Below, one piece after another: positions 13,319 through 21,405 of a stretch of DNA of 21,559 nucleotides; position 1 is the stretch's first letter, and every line of letters begins with the position of its first letter. The position numbers and the translations under genes were made by a program. Where the stretch lies: the NCBI GenBank assembly GCA_958417755.1, contig CATZDY010000039.1:1-21559 (forward strand), in the 5' to 3' direction. The stretch comes from an uncultured Peptococcaceae bacterium (GTDB lineage: Bacteria > Bacillota > Desulfotomaculia > Desulfotomaculales > Desulfocucumaceae). A model generated the notes under the pieces. It saw only the letters and a program-made list of their open reading frames with translations. It was not told the DNA's origin and made no database searches.

Positions 13319-14980
13319 TTATGCATAGATATAAGATAATTCATCCATTTGCATGCGCAATTCAACCAGATGCAATTTTTCTTCCTCTAGCAATTTGCTG
13401 AAAATATTTTTAGCTGTTGGATCTTGGAAAAGATGAAACAACTCTTGATATAAAAGAATCGAATTTTTTTCAGCTTGAATGCCCATGGACAAGGCCCAGG
13501 TAGGCTTTTGAAAATCCATGTTGTTTTGTATGTCAGCCAAAGAGGGAAATACATCTTCGAATAAAGAAATGATATATGCCTGCTTAGATGGTTCTAAAAG
13601 GGTTTCTGTTAAGCAAGACAAATCATCTTTTAAAAGTTTTTCAAAGGTTTGCTGATGTTCTAACTCTTCCATTGCTAGTTTATGAAACATATCTTTGGTT
13701 GATTCCTCTGTACTTCTGTTTGCCATGTTGAAATAAAATCCATGACCTTTGATTTCATTTTCCAAAGCCCGGGCTACAACATCTTTCATGGTTATCATAT
13801 TTTCTTTCAAAAAATCACCCTGATTCTTATGGTATTGTTGTTTTGTTTTTTGTACCAGTGCTTCATAACAAGAAAGCATTTTTTGGGCACATTGTTGAGA
13901 GGAAATATTTTGGGCATTCATTTTGGCGCTTTGCCCCATTTTTTTCCTTAGTTGATCATTTTGCAATAAAAGCAATACTTTTTCAACAAACCTATCTTGA
14001 TCAAGCCTAGTTAAAAATCCATCCACCCCATCTTCCACCATTTCTCCTACACCAAAGGCCTTGATTGCTACCACTGGTGTACCTGCTGCTTTGGCTTCAC
14101 CAATGACTAAGCCTTGGGTTTCTGTGAGAGAGGAGAAAACAAAAATATCCGCACCACAATAACAATGTACCACTTCATGCCAAGGTAATTTGCCAGTGAA
14201 TATTATATGTTCAGCGATACCCAAGTCCCTTGGTTGTTTTTTTAATTTTTCTTCTTCCGGTCCTTCTCCTACCAAAACCAAGCAATTGTCTTGGTGTCTT
14301 TGGCGTATTTTTTGATACGTTTCCAGAAGAAATGATATGTTTTTTTCTTGTCCTAATCGTCCTACAAAGAGTAAAATCTTTTTTTCCAAACCAATATGAT
14401 ATCTTTGTCTCAACCAGAGTGCATTGCCTGACAGTATCTTATTGACTTCAATTCCTGTGGGAATGCATTGAATATTAGAAGAAACCCCTAATTTCTTCAC
14501 ATGACGGGCAACAATATTGGTGGGGGTAATCACCAAATCACATCCATTGCAGAAATCACGGCAAATTTTCCTGGTGATGTCTTTGGTCATTTCTTGACTT
14601 AAAGGGACATAATGTGCATATTGCTCATAAAGGGTATGAAATGTTACGACCAAAGGAATTTTTAATTTTTTGGCATACCTAGCTCCTAAACGCCCTAAAA
14701 GAAATGGCGAATGCACATGGATAATATCTAGGCCAAGATTCTTAATAATTGGCTTCATGCGGATTGAAAACGGAATGGCCAATGAATATCCGGGATGTGT
14801 GGGTGCTGGTAAAGAAACGAAGCGAAATACCTTGGCTTCTTTAGAGCAATTTGGATAATTGGGGGCAAAGATAAAAACTTCATGCCCCAAAGCAATAAAT
14901 TCTTGATGAAACACCTCTATTGATTTTACCACACCACTGGTATAAGGCAAATAACTGTCTGTGAATATACCTATTTTCAT
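13319..14980 (-). CDS. GT4 glycosyltransferase fused to a C-terminal rubrerythrin-like diiron domain
   Basis: Residues 1-375 form a GT-B glycosyltransferase of family GT4, close in style to diacylglycerol glucosyltransferases and PimA-like enzymes. Visible are the N-terminal MKIGIFTDSYLPYTSGV with its glycine loop, HVHSPFLLG (88-96), TFHTLYEQY (113-121), the donor site FVGRLGQEKN (205-214), and the E-x7-E motif Glu287...Glu295 in TETQGLVIGE. After a linker (about 376-397) residues 398-553 form a four-helix ferritin-like domain. It has a complete diiron ligand set: Glu409, Glu439-x2-His442, Glu504 and Glu534-x2-His537. There is no rubredoxin domain. Internal ATGs at the junction (MITMKDVV) have only a weak GAAAG-like site, so a single fused product is the simplest reading. 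The gene has an extended -10 promoter (15096-15104). Confidence 0.88.
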   Translation of the reverse strand: MKIGIFTDSYLPYTSGVVKSIEVFHQEFIALGHEVFIFAPNYPNCSKEAKVFRFVSLPAPTHPGYSLAIPFSIRMKPIIKNLGLDIIHVHSPFLLGRLGARYAKKLKIPLVVTFHTLYEQYAHYVPLSQEMTKDITRKICRDFCNGCDLVITPTNIVARHVKKLGVSSNIQCIPTGIEVNKILSGNALWLRQRYHIGLEKKILLFVGRLGQEKNISFLLETYQKIRQRHQDNCLVLVGEGPEEEKLKKQPRDLGIAEHIIFTGKLPWHEVVHCYCGADIFVFSSLTETQGLVIGEAKAAGTPVVAIKAFGVGEMVEDGVDGFLTRLDQDRFVEKVLLLLQNDQLRKKMGQSAKMNAQNISSQQCAQKMLSCYEALVQKTKQQYHKNQGDFLKENMITMKDVVARALENEIKGHGFYFNMANRSTEESTKDMFHKLAMEELEHQQTFEKLLKDDLSCLTETLLEPSKQAYIISLFEDVFPSLADIQNNMDFQKPTWALSMGIQAEKNSILLYQELFHLFQDPTAKNIFSKLLEEEKLHLVELRMQMDELSYIYA

Positions 14981-15095
14981 TTTTTACCGCCATAAATAAA
15001 AGATTTTTTATATCTATTTTGGGTAATGATTTTTATTCTTTTACACAAAGATTAGCATACCCTCACTTCCTATATATATTTGCCTTTTGTTATAC

Positions 15096-15104
15096 ATTAT
15101 ATCA
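15096..15104 (-). promoter_or_regulatory. Extended -10 promoter for the glycosyltransferase fusion gene
   Basis: On the minus strand the sequence reads TGATATAAT, which is a TG-n-TATAAT extended -10 element (hexamer at 15096-15101). It lies about 115 bases before ATG 14980. The -35 region is a poor match (ATTCCA), as expected for extended -10 promoters. Confidence 0.5.
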
Positions 15105-15124
15105 CATTTATGTATTGATGGAAT

Positions 15125-15595
15125 TTAAACCACAGCTTGCCATTGGTAGGAGACTCCAATGATTTTCCAATTTCCATCAATTCGTTTGAGCTGATAATAA
15201 GCATTTCCTGTATCTCCATCCTTGGTTAAAGTTTTAATTTGGATCACTGCCACAATGGTAGCTGTTTCTTGATTGATTGTATTGATTTTAAAAGATTTTA
15301 GTTCTGTTCTATCATACCAATCAGTATTTTGGCAGGTAAATTGCCAGGCTTTTTCCACCATTTGCTCCAGCAAGGTTTCTCCATAATATTGTGCCAAAAC
15401 CTGTTTTAGCTTAATTTTATCATCAATGTATAGCCAAGAATCGTCTTCCACAGCTCCTTTCAATACAAGCTCCATTTGCTCTTTTATTTCATTTTCATTG
15501 GTATTGGCAAAACCATAATGGATGATATGGAATGAATGGTAGATAAGGATAACAACAAATAAAAATGATAGGATGACTATAATTTTTTTAAGCAT
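15125..15595 (-). CDS. Membrane-anchored or secreted hypothetical protein, NTF2-like appearance
   Basis: The 156-residue protein starts with a basic tip and a membrane helix (KKIIVILSFLFVVILIYHSF) without a clear signal peptidase site or lipobox, so it is probably anchored with its body outside. The body has a helical part followed by curved-sheet-like strands (TATIVAVIQIKTLTK; AYYQLKRIDGNWKIIGVSY). The last of these resembles the W-x-I-ending strand of NTF2/SnoaL-like folds. I do not recognise the family. GGAGG lies 9 bases before ATG 15595. A possible promoter is TGGTCA-17-TAAAAT (minus, 15649-15677). No terminator separates it from the downstream glycosyltransferase gene. Confidence 0.7.
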   Translation of the reverse strand: MLKKIIVILSFLFVVILIYHSFHIIHYGFANTNENEIKEQMELVLKGAVEDDSWLYIDDKIKLKQVLAQYYGETLLEQMVEKAWQFTCQNTDWYDRTELKSFKINTINQETATIVAVIQIKTLTKDGDTGNAYYQLKRIDGNWKIIGVSYQWQAVV

Positions 15596-15648
15596 GTTTT
15601 AGAACCTCCAAAATGCAGGAGTATTATTTAACCTGTAAATATATGTAA

Positions 15649-15677
15649 ATTTTAACAAATATATTAGTATTTGACCA
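15649..15677 (-). promoter_or_regulatory. Candidate promoter for the 156-residue membrane protein
   Basis: On the minus strand, TGGTCA (15672-15677) and TAAAAT (15649-15654) are separated by exactly 17 bp, at a suitable distance from ATG 15595. The match is moderate (4/6 and 5/6). Further upstream is a perfect 12-base palindrome TTACTATAGTAA (15777-15788), whose role is unknown. Confidence 0.4.
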
Positions 15678-15801
15678 GGGAAAAAATAATGTCTTTACCA
15701 ATTTATTTGTATTTAAATGTCTTTTCGTAATTCGAAATATAAAAAAATAAATTTTTTTGCCATTTATTTCTAAAGATTACTATAGTAAATCATAGTTATC
15801 C

Positions 15802-15838
15802 ATATAAAAAACATCAGGCATTTATGACCTGATGTTTT
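15802..15838 (-). terminator. Terminator of the pfkA-radical SAM unit
   Basis: AAAACATCAGG (15808-15818) pairs with CCTGATGTTTT (15828-15838) around a nine-base loop. On the minus strand it lies about 38 bases after the stop of the radical SAM gene and is followed by a run of Ts (TTTTTTAT). The symmetry means it could also stop plus-strand transcription. Confidence 0.85.
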
Positions 15839-15875
15839 AAAAATAACTGATTTCATATATAAGTTAGGTATATTT

Positions 15876-16751
15876 TTAAAGCCCTCTTAAATAGTCGGGT
15901 TTCATGGAATAGTCTTGGGGATTATTTAATACATTTGCCAACAGATTGCATAAAATATCCTTATCTTTGTTCAATATGCCTCGTAAGGGTAAATAATTGG
16001 AAGCATGATTGCAACGAAACATACTGTTGTTAACTTGCATTTCATCTAACATCCATTTGATTTCTTGCAAAGTTTCCAAAGGTTTTAAAAGAGACATTTG
16101 TCCTTTTTGAATTTGTTGATATAAAATTGTTCCTGGCATAGGCATTAAGGTCAAAGCCCCAATATAAGTAGGATTGATTGCACTCAGTAGTTTGGCTGTA
16201 TCCACAGCATGTTCTTGCGATTTTTCTTTACCTCCCAAGCCATTGATAATGGTGACTGACAAGGCAAACCCAGTTTCTAGGGCTTTCTGGCCTGCTTCCT
16301 GCATTTCTTGACTGGAGACTCCTTTATGCACTGACTGCAAGATTGGGTCGTGTCCGCTTTCTATACCCATATATAAAATTGTTAACCCAGCTTTTCTGAG
16401 TTGTTTTAGCTCATCAAAATTTTTGTTCAATATATCTTTAGGCCCAGCATAAGCAGTCACTCGTTGCAGCTGGGGAAAAGTCGTATATAAGAGATTTAAC
16501 AGGTGAAATATAATTTCTGTTGGCATTGACAAAGCATTTCCATCTGCTAAAAAAATTCGCTTGGTATGTATGGCATATTGACTGGCTTCCTCAATATCCT
16601 TTTGAATGGCCTCCCATTCTTTGATACGAAAATGTTTTCCTTTATACATATCACAAAAAGTACAAGCATTATGAGAGCAACCTATGGTGACTTGAAGAAT
16701 AAGGCTAGATGCTTCACTGGGAGGCCTAAACACTGGTTCATCATACAGCAA
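15876..16751 (-). CDS. Radical SAM protein with CX4CX2C cluster motif, function unknown
   Basis: This is a radical SAM enzyme of 291 residues. The iron-sulfur motif CSHNACTFC (C25, C30, C33) has four residues between the first cysteines instead of the usual three. This C-S-H-N-x-C-x-F-C form is one I recognise from a group of uncharacterised Elp3/HemN-like radical SAM proteins, so it is probably natural, not a defect. Other features are the glycine region and beta strands of the partial TIM barrel (RIFLADGNAL; TILYMGIESGHDPIL; TIINGLGGKE; LTLMPMPGT). There is no added cobalamin or SPASM domain. The start is TTG 16751, 8 bases after AAAGGAGG. It follows pfkA by 34 bases and should be co-transcribed. 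The substrate is unknown. Confidence 0.85.
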   Translation of the reverse strand: MLYDEPVFRPPSEASSLILQVTIGCSHNACTFCDMYKGKHFRIKEWEAIQKDIEEASQYAIHTKRIFLADGNALSMPTEIIFHLLNLLYTTFPQLQRVTAYAGPKDILNKNFDELKQLRKAGLTILYMGIESGHDPILQSVHKGVSSQEMQEAGQKALETGFALSVTIINGLGGKEKSQEHAVDTAKLLSAINPTYIGALTLMPMPGTILYQQIQKGQMSLLKPLETLQEIKWMLDEMQVNNSMFRCNHASNYLPLRGILNKDKDILCNLLANVLNNPQDYSMKPDYLRGL

Positions 16752-16785
16752 GTTCTTTTCCTCCTTTGCCTTTTACTGGAGAGGT

Positions 16786-17880
16786 TTATACACCCAAAGA
16801 AATACCTAAATGTTTGGCTACCCGAATCAAATGGTGATCCAAAGGCACTGTTCGCAATTCTCCCACAGCTTTAGCCAAAGGGACAGAAATAATTTCAGTG
16901 CCAGAGAGAGCCACCATATGTCCATAATGTCCTTCCATCAAGGTGACCACAGCAGACTCACCGTATCTTGTGGCCAATATTCTATCATAAGCTGATGGGG
17001 AGCCCCCCCTTTGCAAATGCCCTAAGACAGTGACTCTAGATTCTTGATTGCTTAGGGATTCTAGCTGTTCAGCCAAAACATGACCTATGCCCCCTAAACG
17101 CACAGGTTCAAAACTATCCTTAACAACTTTTTGGACAACCATTTCTCCTCCTCGGGGCTTAGCTCCTTCAGCCACCACTATGATGCTAAAGTTTTTGTGT
17201 ATGCTACTGCGTTGTTGGATTTTTTCCACAACTTTTTGTATATCAAAAGAAATTTCTGGAATCAAAATTACATCCGCACCTCCAGCAATACCCGCAGATA
17301 AAGCAATCCAGCCAGCATAACGTCCCATTACTTCTAAAACCATGACTCGATGATGGGATTCTGCTGTGGTATGCAATTTATCCAAAGCTTCAGTTGCTGT
17401 GGTTAATGCTGTATCAAAGCCAAATGTTTGGTCTGTAGCAGATAAATCATTGTCAATGGTTTTAGGAACGCCCACGACCTTTAACCCTTTATCGTAAAGT
17501 TCCTTTGCAATGGAGAGGCTGCCATCGCCACCAATCACCACCAAAGCGTCCGCTTCTTGTATGCTGATATTTTAAAAAACTCTATCAGATACATCAGTAA
17601 AAACAGTTTTTCCTCCTTTTTCCACTGGATAATAAAAAGGATTATCGCGATTGGTGGTTCCTAAAATCGTTCCCCCTCTGGGAAGGATTCCTATCACATC
17701 GTTTTCTGTCATTTCCCAGGCTTGATTTTTGATAAGACCACCAAAACCATTTAGAAAGCCAACCACTGTAAGGCCATATTGTTGTATGGCTGTTTTCACC
17801 ACAGCTCGAATGACAGCATTTAATCCCGGAGCATCTCCGCCACCTGTCAATAAAGCGATTTTTTTAATTTCTTTGCTCAT
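16786..17880 (-). pseudogene. pfkA: 6-phosphofructokinase interrupted by an in-frame TAA codon
   Basis: PfkA phosphorylates fructose 6-phosphate in glycolysis. The N-terminal piece (17880-17572) has LLTGGGDAPGLNAVIR and RGGTILGTTNRDNP. The C-terminal piece (to 16786) has VVIGGDGSLSIA, PKTIDNDL, TALTTATEALDKL, EVMGRYAGWIA, IIVVAEGAKP and GHLQRGGSPSAYDR. They are in the same frame, separated only by TAA at 17572-17574, and the bridging residues (DVSDRVF-stop-NISIQEADALVV) fit the family. So one nonsense codon, not a frameshift, splits a gene of about 365 codons. The GGDG plus PKTIDND combination (Gly104/Lys124 in Bapteste-type numbering) is that of group III PFKs, usually ATP-dependent. Without read-through both pieces would be inactive, as the active site is divided. 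GGAGG is 6 bases before the second of two adjacent ATGs (17880). Confidence 0.82.
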
Positions 17881-17941
17881 CATATTCCTCCTAAAATTCC
17901 TTGGATAAACGCTTGTTTTAAATCAATGATGCTCTTGTTCC

Positions 17942-17970
17942 ATTTTAATGCATAAAGCAATACATGTCAT
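17942..17970 (-). promoter_or_regulatory. Promoter of pfkA
   Basis: On the minus strand ATGACA (17965-17970) and TAAAAT (17942-17947) are separated by 17 bp, each 5/6 to consensus. It lies about 60 bases before the pfkA start, the best promoter in this part of the window. Confidence 0.6.
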
Positions 17971-18040
17971 GGTTCATTATCATGTTTGCTTGTTGTTTGA
18001 TTGGGTATATGCAAAAAGTAGGTTTGAAACAATAGGAATA

Positions 18041-18072
18041 AAAAAACTACCAGTGCATGGATACACTGGTAG
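18041..18072 (-). terminator. Terminator after the 49-residue membrane peptide gene
   Basis: CTACCAGTG (18047-18055) pairs with CACTGGTAG (18064-18072) around an eight-base loop. On the minus strand it is followed directly by six Ts. It lies 24 bases after the stop of the small gene and would separate this unit from pfkA. Confidence 0.85.
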
Positions 18073-18096
18073 AATAAAATTTCCTCATCATTCATT

Positions 18097-18246
18097 TTAG
18101 TGATGTTGTTCGCAATGCACAGGAGGTTTTGGACTAGAATTTTCATACTTTTTCCACATGCCAGCAATGGGTGTAGCGATAATCAATAATACCACTGTGG
18201 TTACTAATCCAAATATAATTCCGTGAAACCATGTATCAAAAAACAT
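18097..18246 (-). CDS. Small single-pass membrane protein (49 residues) with Cys/His-rich tail
   Basis: This small gene has AAGGAG about 10 bases before ATG 18246 and its own terminator. The product has a short N-terminal aromatic segment (MFFDTWFHG), one hydrophobic helix (IIFGLVTTVVLLIIATPIAG) and a basic then proline-rich cytoplasmic or external tail ending in PVHCEQHH. The His-Cys-His-His ending could bind a metal ion, but that is only inference. It follows the UPF0182 gene by 70 bases on the same strand. I do not recognise the family. The ribosome site, the single clean helix and the exact placement before a strong terminator are the reasons to call it a gene. Confidence 0.65.
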   Translation of the reverse strand: MFFDTWFHGIIFGLVTTVVLLIIATPIAGMWKKYENSSPKPPVHCEQHH

Positions 18247-18316
18247 ATAGAATCAACTCCTTAAAGAAATTTTTGATAAAAAGAGCGTTTAGACAACTAA
18301 GTTCTTATACTAAAGC

Positions 18317-21064
18317 TTATGTTGCCAATTGAGACAATTGGTTTAAAATTTCTTCTAAACGCTGTTGGGCTTCTCCATATCCTGCCCAGTCTCCTTCTTT
18401 TAAGCTTGCTTGGGCTTGGTTAAAGATTTCATTGGCCTCTGTTGCCAATTGTCCAACTGTTTTTTGCGCTGGAGAGGATGGCTGTTCTTCATTTGTTTCA
18501 GTAGGTTGCACAAGGGCAGACTCCCCATTTCCTCCGAACAGACGCTGCAAACCAGCTGTTAATGTTGGTTCCATGACAACATGTTCACCATGTACCAGTA
18601 CCACACGTCTTAATTCCGGAATCTTACTTTGTTCAGCTTGTAAATAGATGGGCTCCACATATAACAGGGAATCTTTAATGGGAATGATCATGAGATTGCC
18701 CCGTATGACTTGCGAACCGCTTTGATTCCATAAGGCTATTTGTTGTGATATATAGGGATCTGAGGTGATTTTTGCTTCTACCTGCATTGGTCCATAGACC
18801 AGCTCTTGTTTGGGAAACTCGTATACCAATAATTTTCCGTAATCATCCCCATCAGACCTTCCCCCCATCCAAGCAATCATATTCTTTTTGTTTTGGGGGG
18901 TAAAAGGCATGATTTGAATGTATTCCAAATCATTTTCCCCTGGGAGTTTTACTATGGTGTAATAAGATTCCATGGGGGCCTCTTCACTGTAAATCATTTC
19001 TGTGGGAGTTGTCCATTTGTCTTCTTTATTATAGAACACCTCTGGGTTTTCCATATGGAAGGTTGCATATTTTTGGGCTTGAATATTAAACAAATCTTCT
19101 GGGTAACGGATATGGTTTTTCATATTGCCAGGCATATCTTCTAGGGGTAAAAACATCCCAGGGAAGATTTTGCTGTATGTTTGGATAATGGGATCCTTTG
19201 TATCAGCAATATAGAAACGTACATCACCCGTATATGCATCCACAATCACTTTCACTGAGTTACGTATATAATTCTTTTTATCGATTGTGGTGTATGGTTC
19301 TGCATAAGGAAACATATTGGTTGTTGTATATGCATCCCATAGCCAGTATAACTTACCCTCATCCACAACAATATAAGGATCAGCATCATATTGTAAGAAA
19401 GGTGCAATTTCAGGAACCCGTTCTTTGATATTGCGCTTAAAAAGAATTTGACTGTCACTGGTCAATTCTCCGGACATAAGCAATTTATAATCTCCCATGG
19501 TAAAGGCAAAAAGCAATCGTTTAAATAGATTATTTAATTTTACCCCACTAGTCCCTTCATAAGTGGTATAAGCATTGTCCTCCCCTTGGGGATAATCAAA
19601 TTCCAATTCCTTTGTATTGACAAGCACATAATTGTTGGTAAGCTCTCCAAAATATATTTCAGGTCTTTCCACTTGCAAATCTGTGTCAGAAACAGGAGGA
19701 ATATCTTTGATAAATAAATTGGGTAATCCTTCACTGGTAACTTCATTGACCGGACTCATAACAATCCCATATCCATGGGTGTATTTCAGCCTTTGATTGA
19801 TCCAGGTTTTAGCCTGGCTTTCGTCCATCTCCCGCGGGGCAATCATCACTTGTCGATAATGCCCATTGATGTTGTAACGATCAATATCAATGTTTTTCAG
19901 TTCATAATAACTTCGCATTTCCTGTAGTTGACTATAGGTTTGTTGTAAAGGACGATAATCCCACAAGCGAATATTTTCCATTGTTTCAGGATTTTGTTGA
20001 ATATCTTCAGCTGTTAAAGTTTGTCCTGCTGGAAAAGATTTCTTTTCCACTTGATCCAGTCCATAGGCCAATCGAGTATATTTGATACTATTTTCAATAT
20101 AGGGCTTTTCTCTGGTAAGCTCACTGGGTAAAACCACAAATTTCTGTATAACTGCTGGATAAATACCACCTAAAACCACTGATACCACCACTAAAAAGCC
20201 TATGGTATACATGACAAATCTAAATTTGCGTAAAAATACATTGATTAGGATAACCAAGGCGCAAAGCAATGATATGATAAATAAGAGTTTATAGGCAATT
20301 AATGTGGCGTGAATATCTGTATAGCCTGGTCCATAGACAATCCCACTTTGAGCATGTAACAATGTATATTGTTTTAGCACATATCCCCAGGATAAAATAC
20401 CGAAAAAAATAGCTGCTAATATGGATAGATGGAAACGGGCTGACTCGGAACGAAAGAGTTTTGTTTGCTCTGAACCACGAGCCATTTCCGAAATAAAATA
20501 GGCAATTCCTGCCCATAAAGCCAACAAAATAACAATCCATAACAATAAGCTATAGATAAACTGATAAAAAGGCAGCTGAAAAACATAATAGCCAATGTCT
20601 TTTTGAAAAATAGGATCCAAAATCCCAAAAGGAGTAGCATGGATAAAGTTCTGTAAAACTTGCCATTTGTCTGTTACTGCCGAGGCAATTAAAAATGCCA
20701 TAAATAAACTAATCAGCGCACTGATAATGACAATAGGTTTAGATGTAATATATTTCCGCCACGGGGCTTGGTACAAGGTAAAAACATTGTTATCATCCTG
20801 TACTTGTCGAACAGTTTCCGCTGAGCGTAACAATGTCTTTCTGGCGGGAGCCAAGTTAACATACATAAGAACAAATACAATGACGCCAATTGCCAGTTTC
20901 AGTCCAAGGTCTGATAAGAGTATTTTCAAAAATACATTTTGATATTGGACGCTTGAAAACCATAGCCAATCTACATATAAGCTGGCTCCCCAGCGGGCAA
21001 AAACAAGTAGAATTACAACCAAAACCAATGCGATTGTAATCATTCTGCGGTATCCTTGTTTCAA
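18317..21064 (-). CDS. UPF0182 family large membrane protein (COG1615)
   Basis: The 915-residue protein has about seven membrane helices in the first 320 residues (for example TIALVLVVILLVFARWGASL, LGLKLAIGVIVFVLMYVNLA, FVMYTIGFLVVVSVVLGGIYP). A large extracytoplasmic region follows, with typical family segments such as NIRLWDYRPLQQTYSQLQ and IMPFTPQNKKNMIAWMGGR. The C-terminus is an acidic/Pro-rich linker and a helical tail (ASLKEGDWAGYGEAQQRLEE). The length agrees with the family. Its function is unknown. The start is TTG 21064, with GGAGGAG 5 bases upstream. A zinc-ribbon gene lies immediately upstream and a small membrane peptide gene downstream on the same strand. Confidence 0.93.
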   Translation of the reverse strand: MKQGYRRMITIALVLVVILLVFARWGASLYVDWLWFSSVQYQNVFLKILLSDLGLKLAIGVIVFVLMYVNLAPARKTLLRSAETVRQVQDDNNVFTLYQAPWRKYITSKPIVIISALISLFMAFLIASAVTDKWQVLQNFIHATPFGILDPIFQKDIGYYVFQLPFYQFIYSLLLWIVILLALWAGIAYFISEMARGSEQTKLFRSESARFHLSILAAIFFGILSWGYVLKQYTLLHAQSGIVYGPGYTDIHATLIAYKLLFIISLLCALVILINVFLRKFRFVMYTIGFLVVVSVVLGGIYPAVIQKFVVLPSELTREKPYIENSIKYTRLAYGLDQVEKKSFPAGQTLTAEDIQQNPETMENIRLWDYRPLQQTYSQLQEMRSYYELKNIDIDRYNINGHYRQVMIAPREMDESQAKTWINQRLKYTHGYGIVMSPVNEVTSEGLPNLFIKDIPPVSDTDLQVERPEIYFGELTNNYVLVNTKELEFDYPQGEDNAYTTYEGTSGVKLNNLFKRLLFAFTMGDYKLLMSGELTSDSQILFKRNIKERVPEIAPFLQYDADPYIVVDEGKLYWLWDAYTTTNMFPYAEPYTTIDKKNYIRNSVKVIVDAYTGDVRFYIADTKDPIIQTYSKIFPGMFLPLEDMPGNMKNHIRYPEDLFNIQAQKYATFHMENPEVFYNKEDKWTTPTEMIYSEEAPMESYYTIVKLPGENDLEYIQIMPFTPQNKKNMIAWMGGRSDGDDYGKLLVYEFPKQELVYGPMQVEAKITSDPYISQQIALWNQSGSQVIRGNLMIIPIKDSLLYVEPIYLQAEQSKIPELRRVVLVHGEHVVMEPTLTAGLQRLFGGNGESALVQPTETNEEQPSSPAQKTVGQLATEANEIFNQAQASLKEGDWAGYGEAQQRLEEILNQLSQLAT

Positions 21065-21080
21065 GCAAGCTCCTCCTTAT

Positions 21081-21107
21081 AAACCCATAGACTATTTACA
21101 TGGGTTT
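21081..21107. repeat. 8-bp hairpin overlapping the zinc-ribbon stop and UPF0182 leader
   Basis: AAACCCAT (21081-21088) pairs with ATGGGTTT (21100-21107). On the minus strand it covers the last codons of the small zinc-ribbon gene and ends just before the UPF0182 ribosome site. It may tune coupling between the two genes; without a T tract on the minus strand it is not a normal terminator. Confidence 0.4.
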
Positions 21108-21269
21108 TGGTATTTTTTGTGATTCATTAGACTCATACTTTATTTTAGCCTGACATCTTTGACAAAATACCAAGGAGTTTCTTTTTTTTCCATCATCTTC
21201 ATCATCAAAAGGATCTACTGCTTTTGCTTCTTCAATTTTGCCACCACACATTATGCATTTTGCTGTCAT
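21096..21269 (-). CDS. Small zinc-ribbon protein, 57 residues
   Basis: This short gene encodes two CxxC knuckles, KCIMCGG (C5, C8) and FCQRCQ (C36, C39), separated by an acidic linker (FDDEDDG). This is a treble-clef or zinc-ribbon arrangement similar in style to DUF2197 small proteins. AAGGGG lies about 8 bases before ATG 21269. It is directly upstream of the UPF0182 gene (stop to TTG start 31 bases), so the two are probably co-transcribed. No catalytic residues are seen; a nucleic-acid or protein-binding role is possible but not shown. Confidence 0.7.
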   Translation of the reverse strand: MTAKCIMCGGKIEEAKAVDPFDDEDDGKKRNSLVFCQRCQAKIKYESNESQKIPKPM

Positions 21270-21405
21270 TTGTCTACCCCTTTTCTAAAAGCTTTTTTAA
21301 CATCATTTTAAGCTTTATTTCGTGTTATCAAGGCAAAATTCCTGCATTTTAGGGATAGAAAACTGTTTGAACCAAATAAAAAAGATTGCTGGATTGTTAT
21401 GATGA

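Noticed and set aside
17545..17571. Frameshift in pfkA
   Set aside because: Both halves are in the same frame (offset divisible by three); only a stop codon lies between them.
1003..17574. TAA reassigned to an amino acid in this organism
   Set aside because: Several intact genes here end at TAA exactly at the normal family length (for example mtnP, ahcY, the aldolase and the 216-residue iron-sulfur protein), so TAA still works as a stop.
17967..18167. 66-residue minus-strand frame between pfkA and UPF0182
   Set aside because: It lacks a ribosome site, runs through the terminator hairpin and overlaps the better-supported 49-residue gene in another frame.
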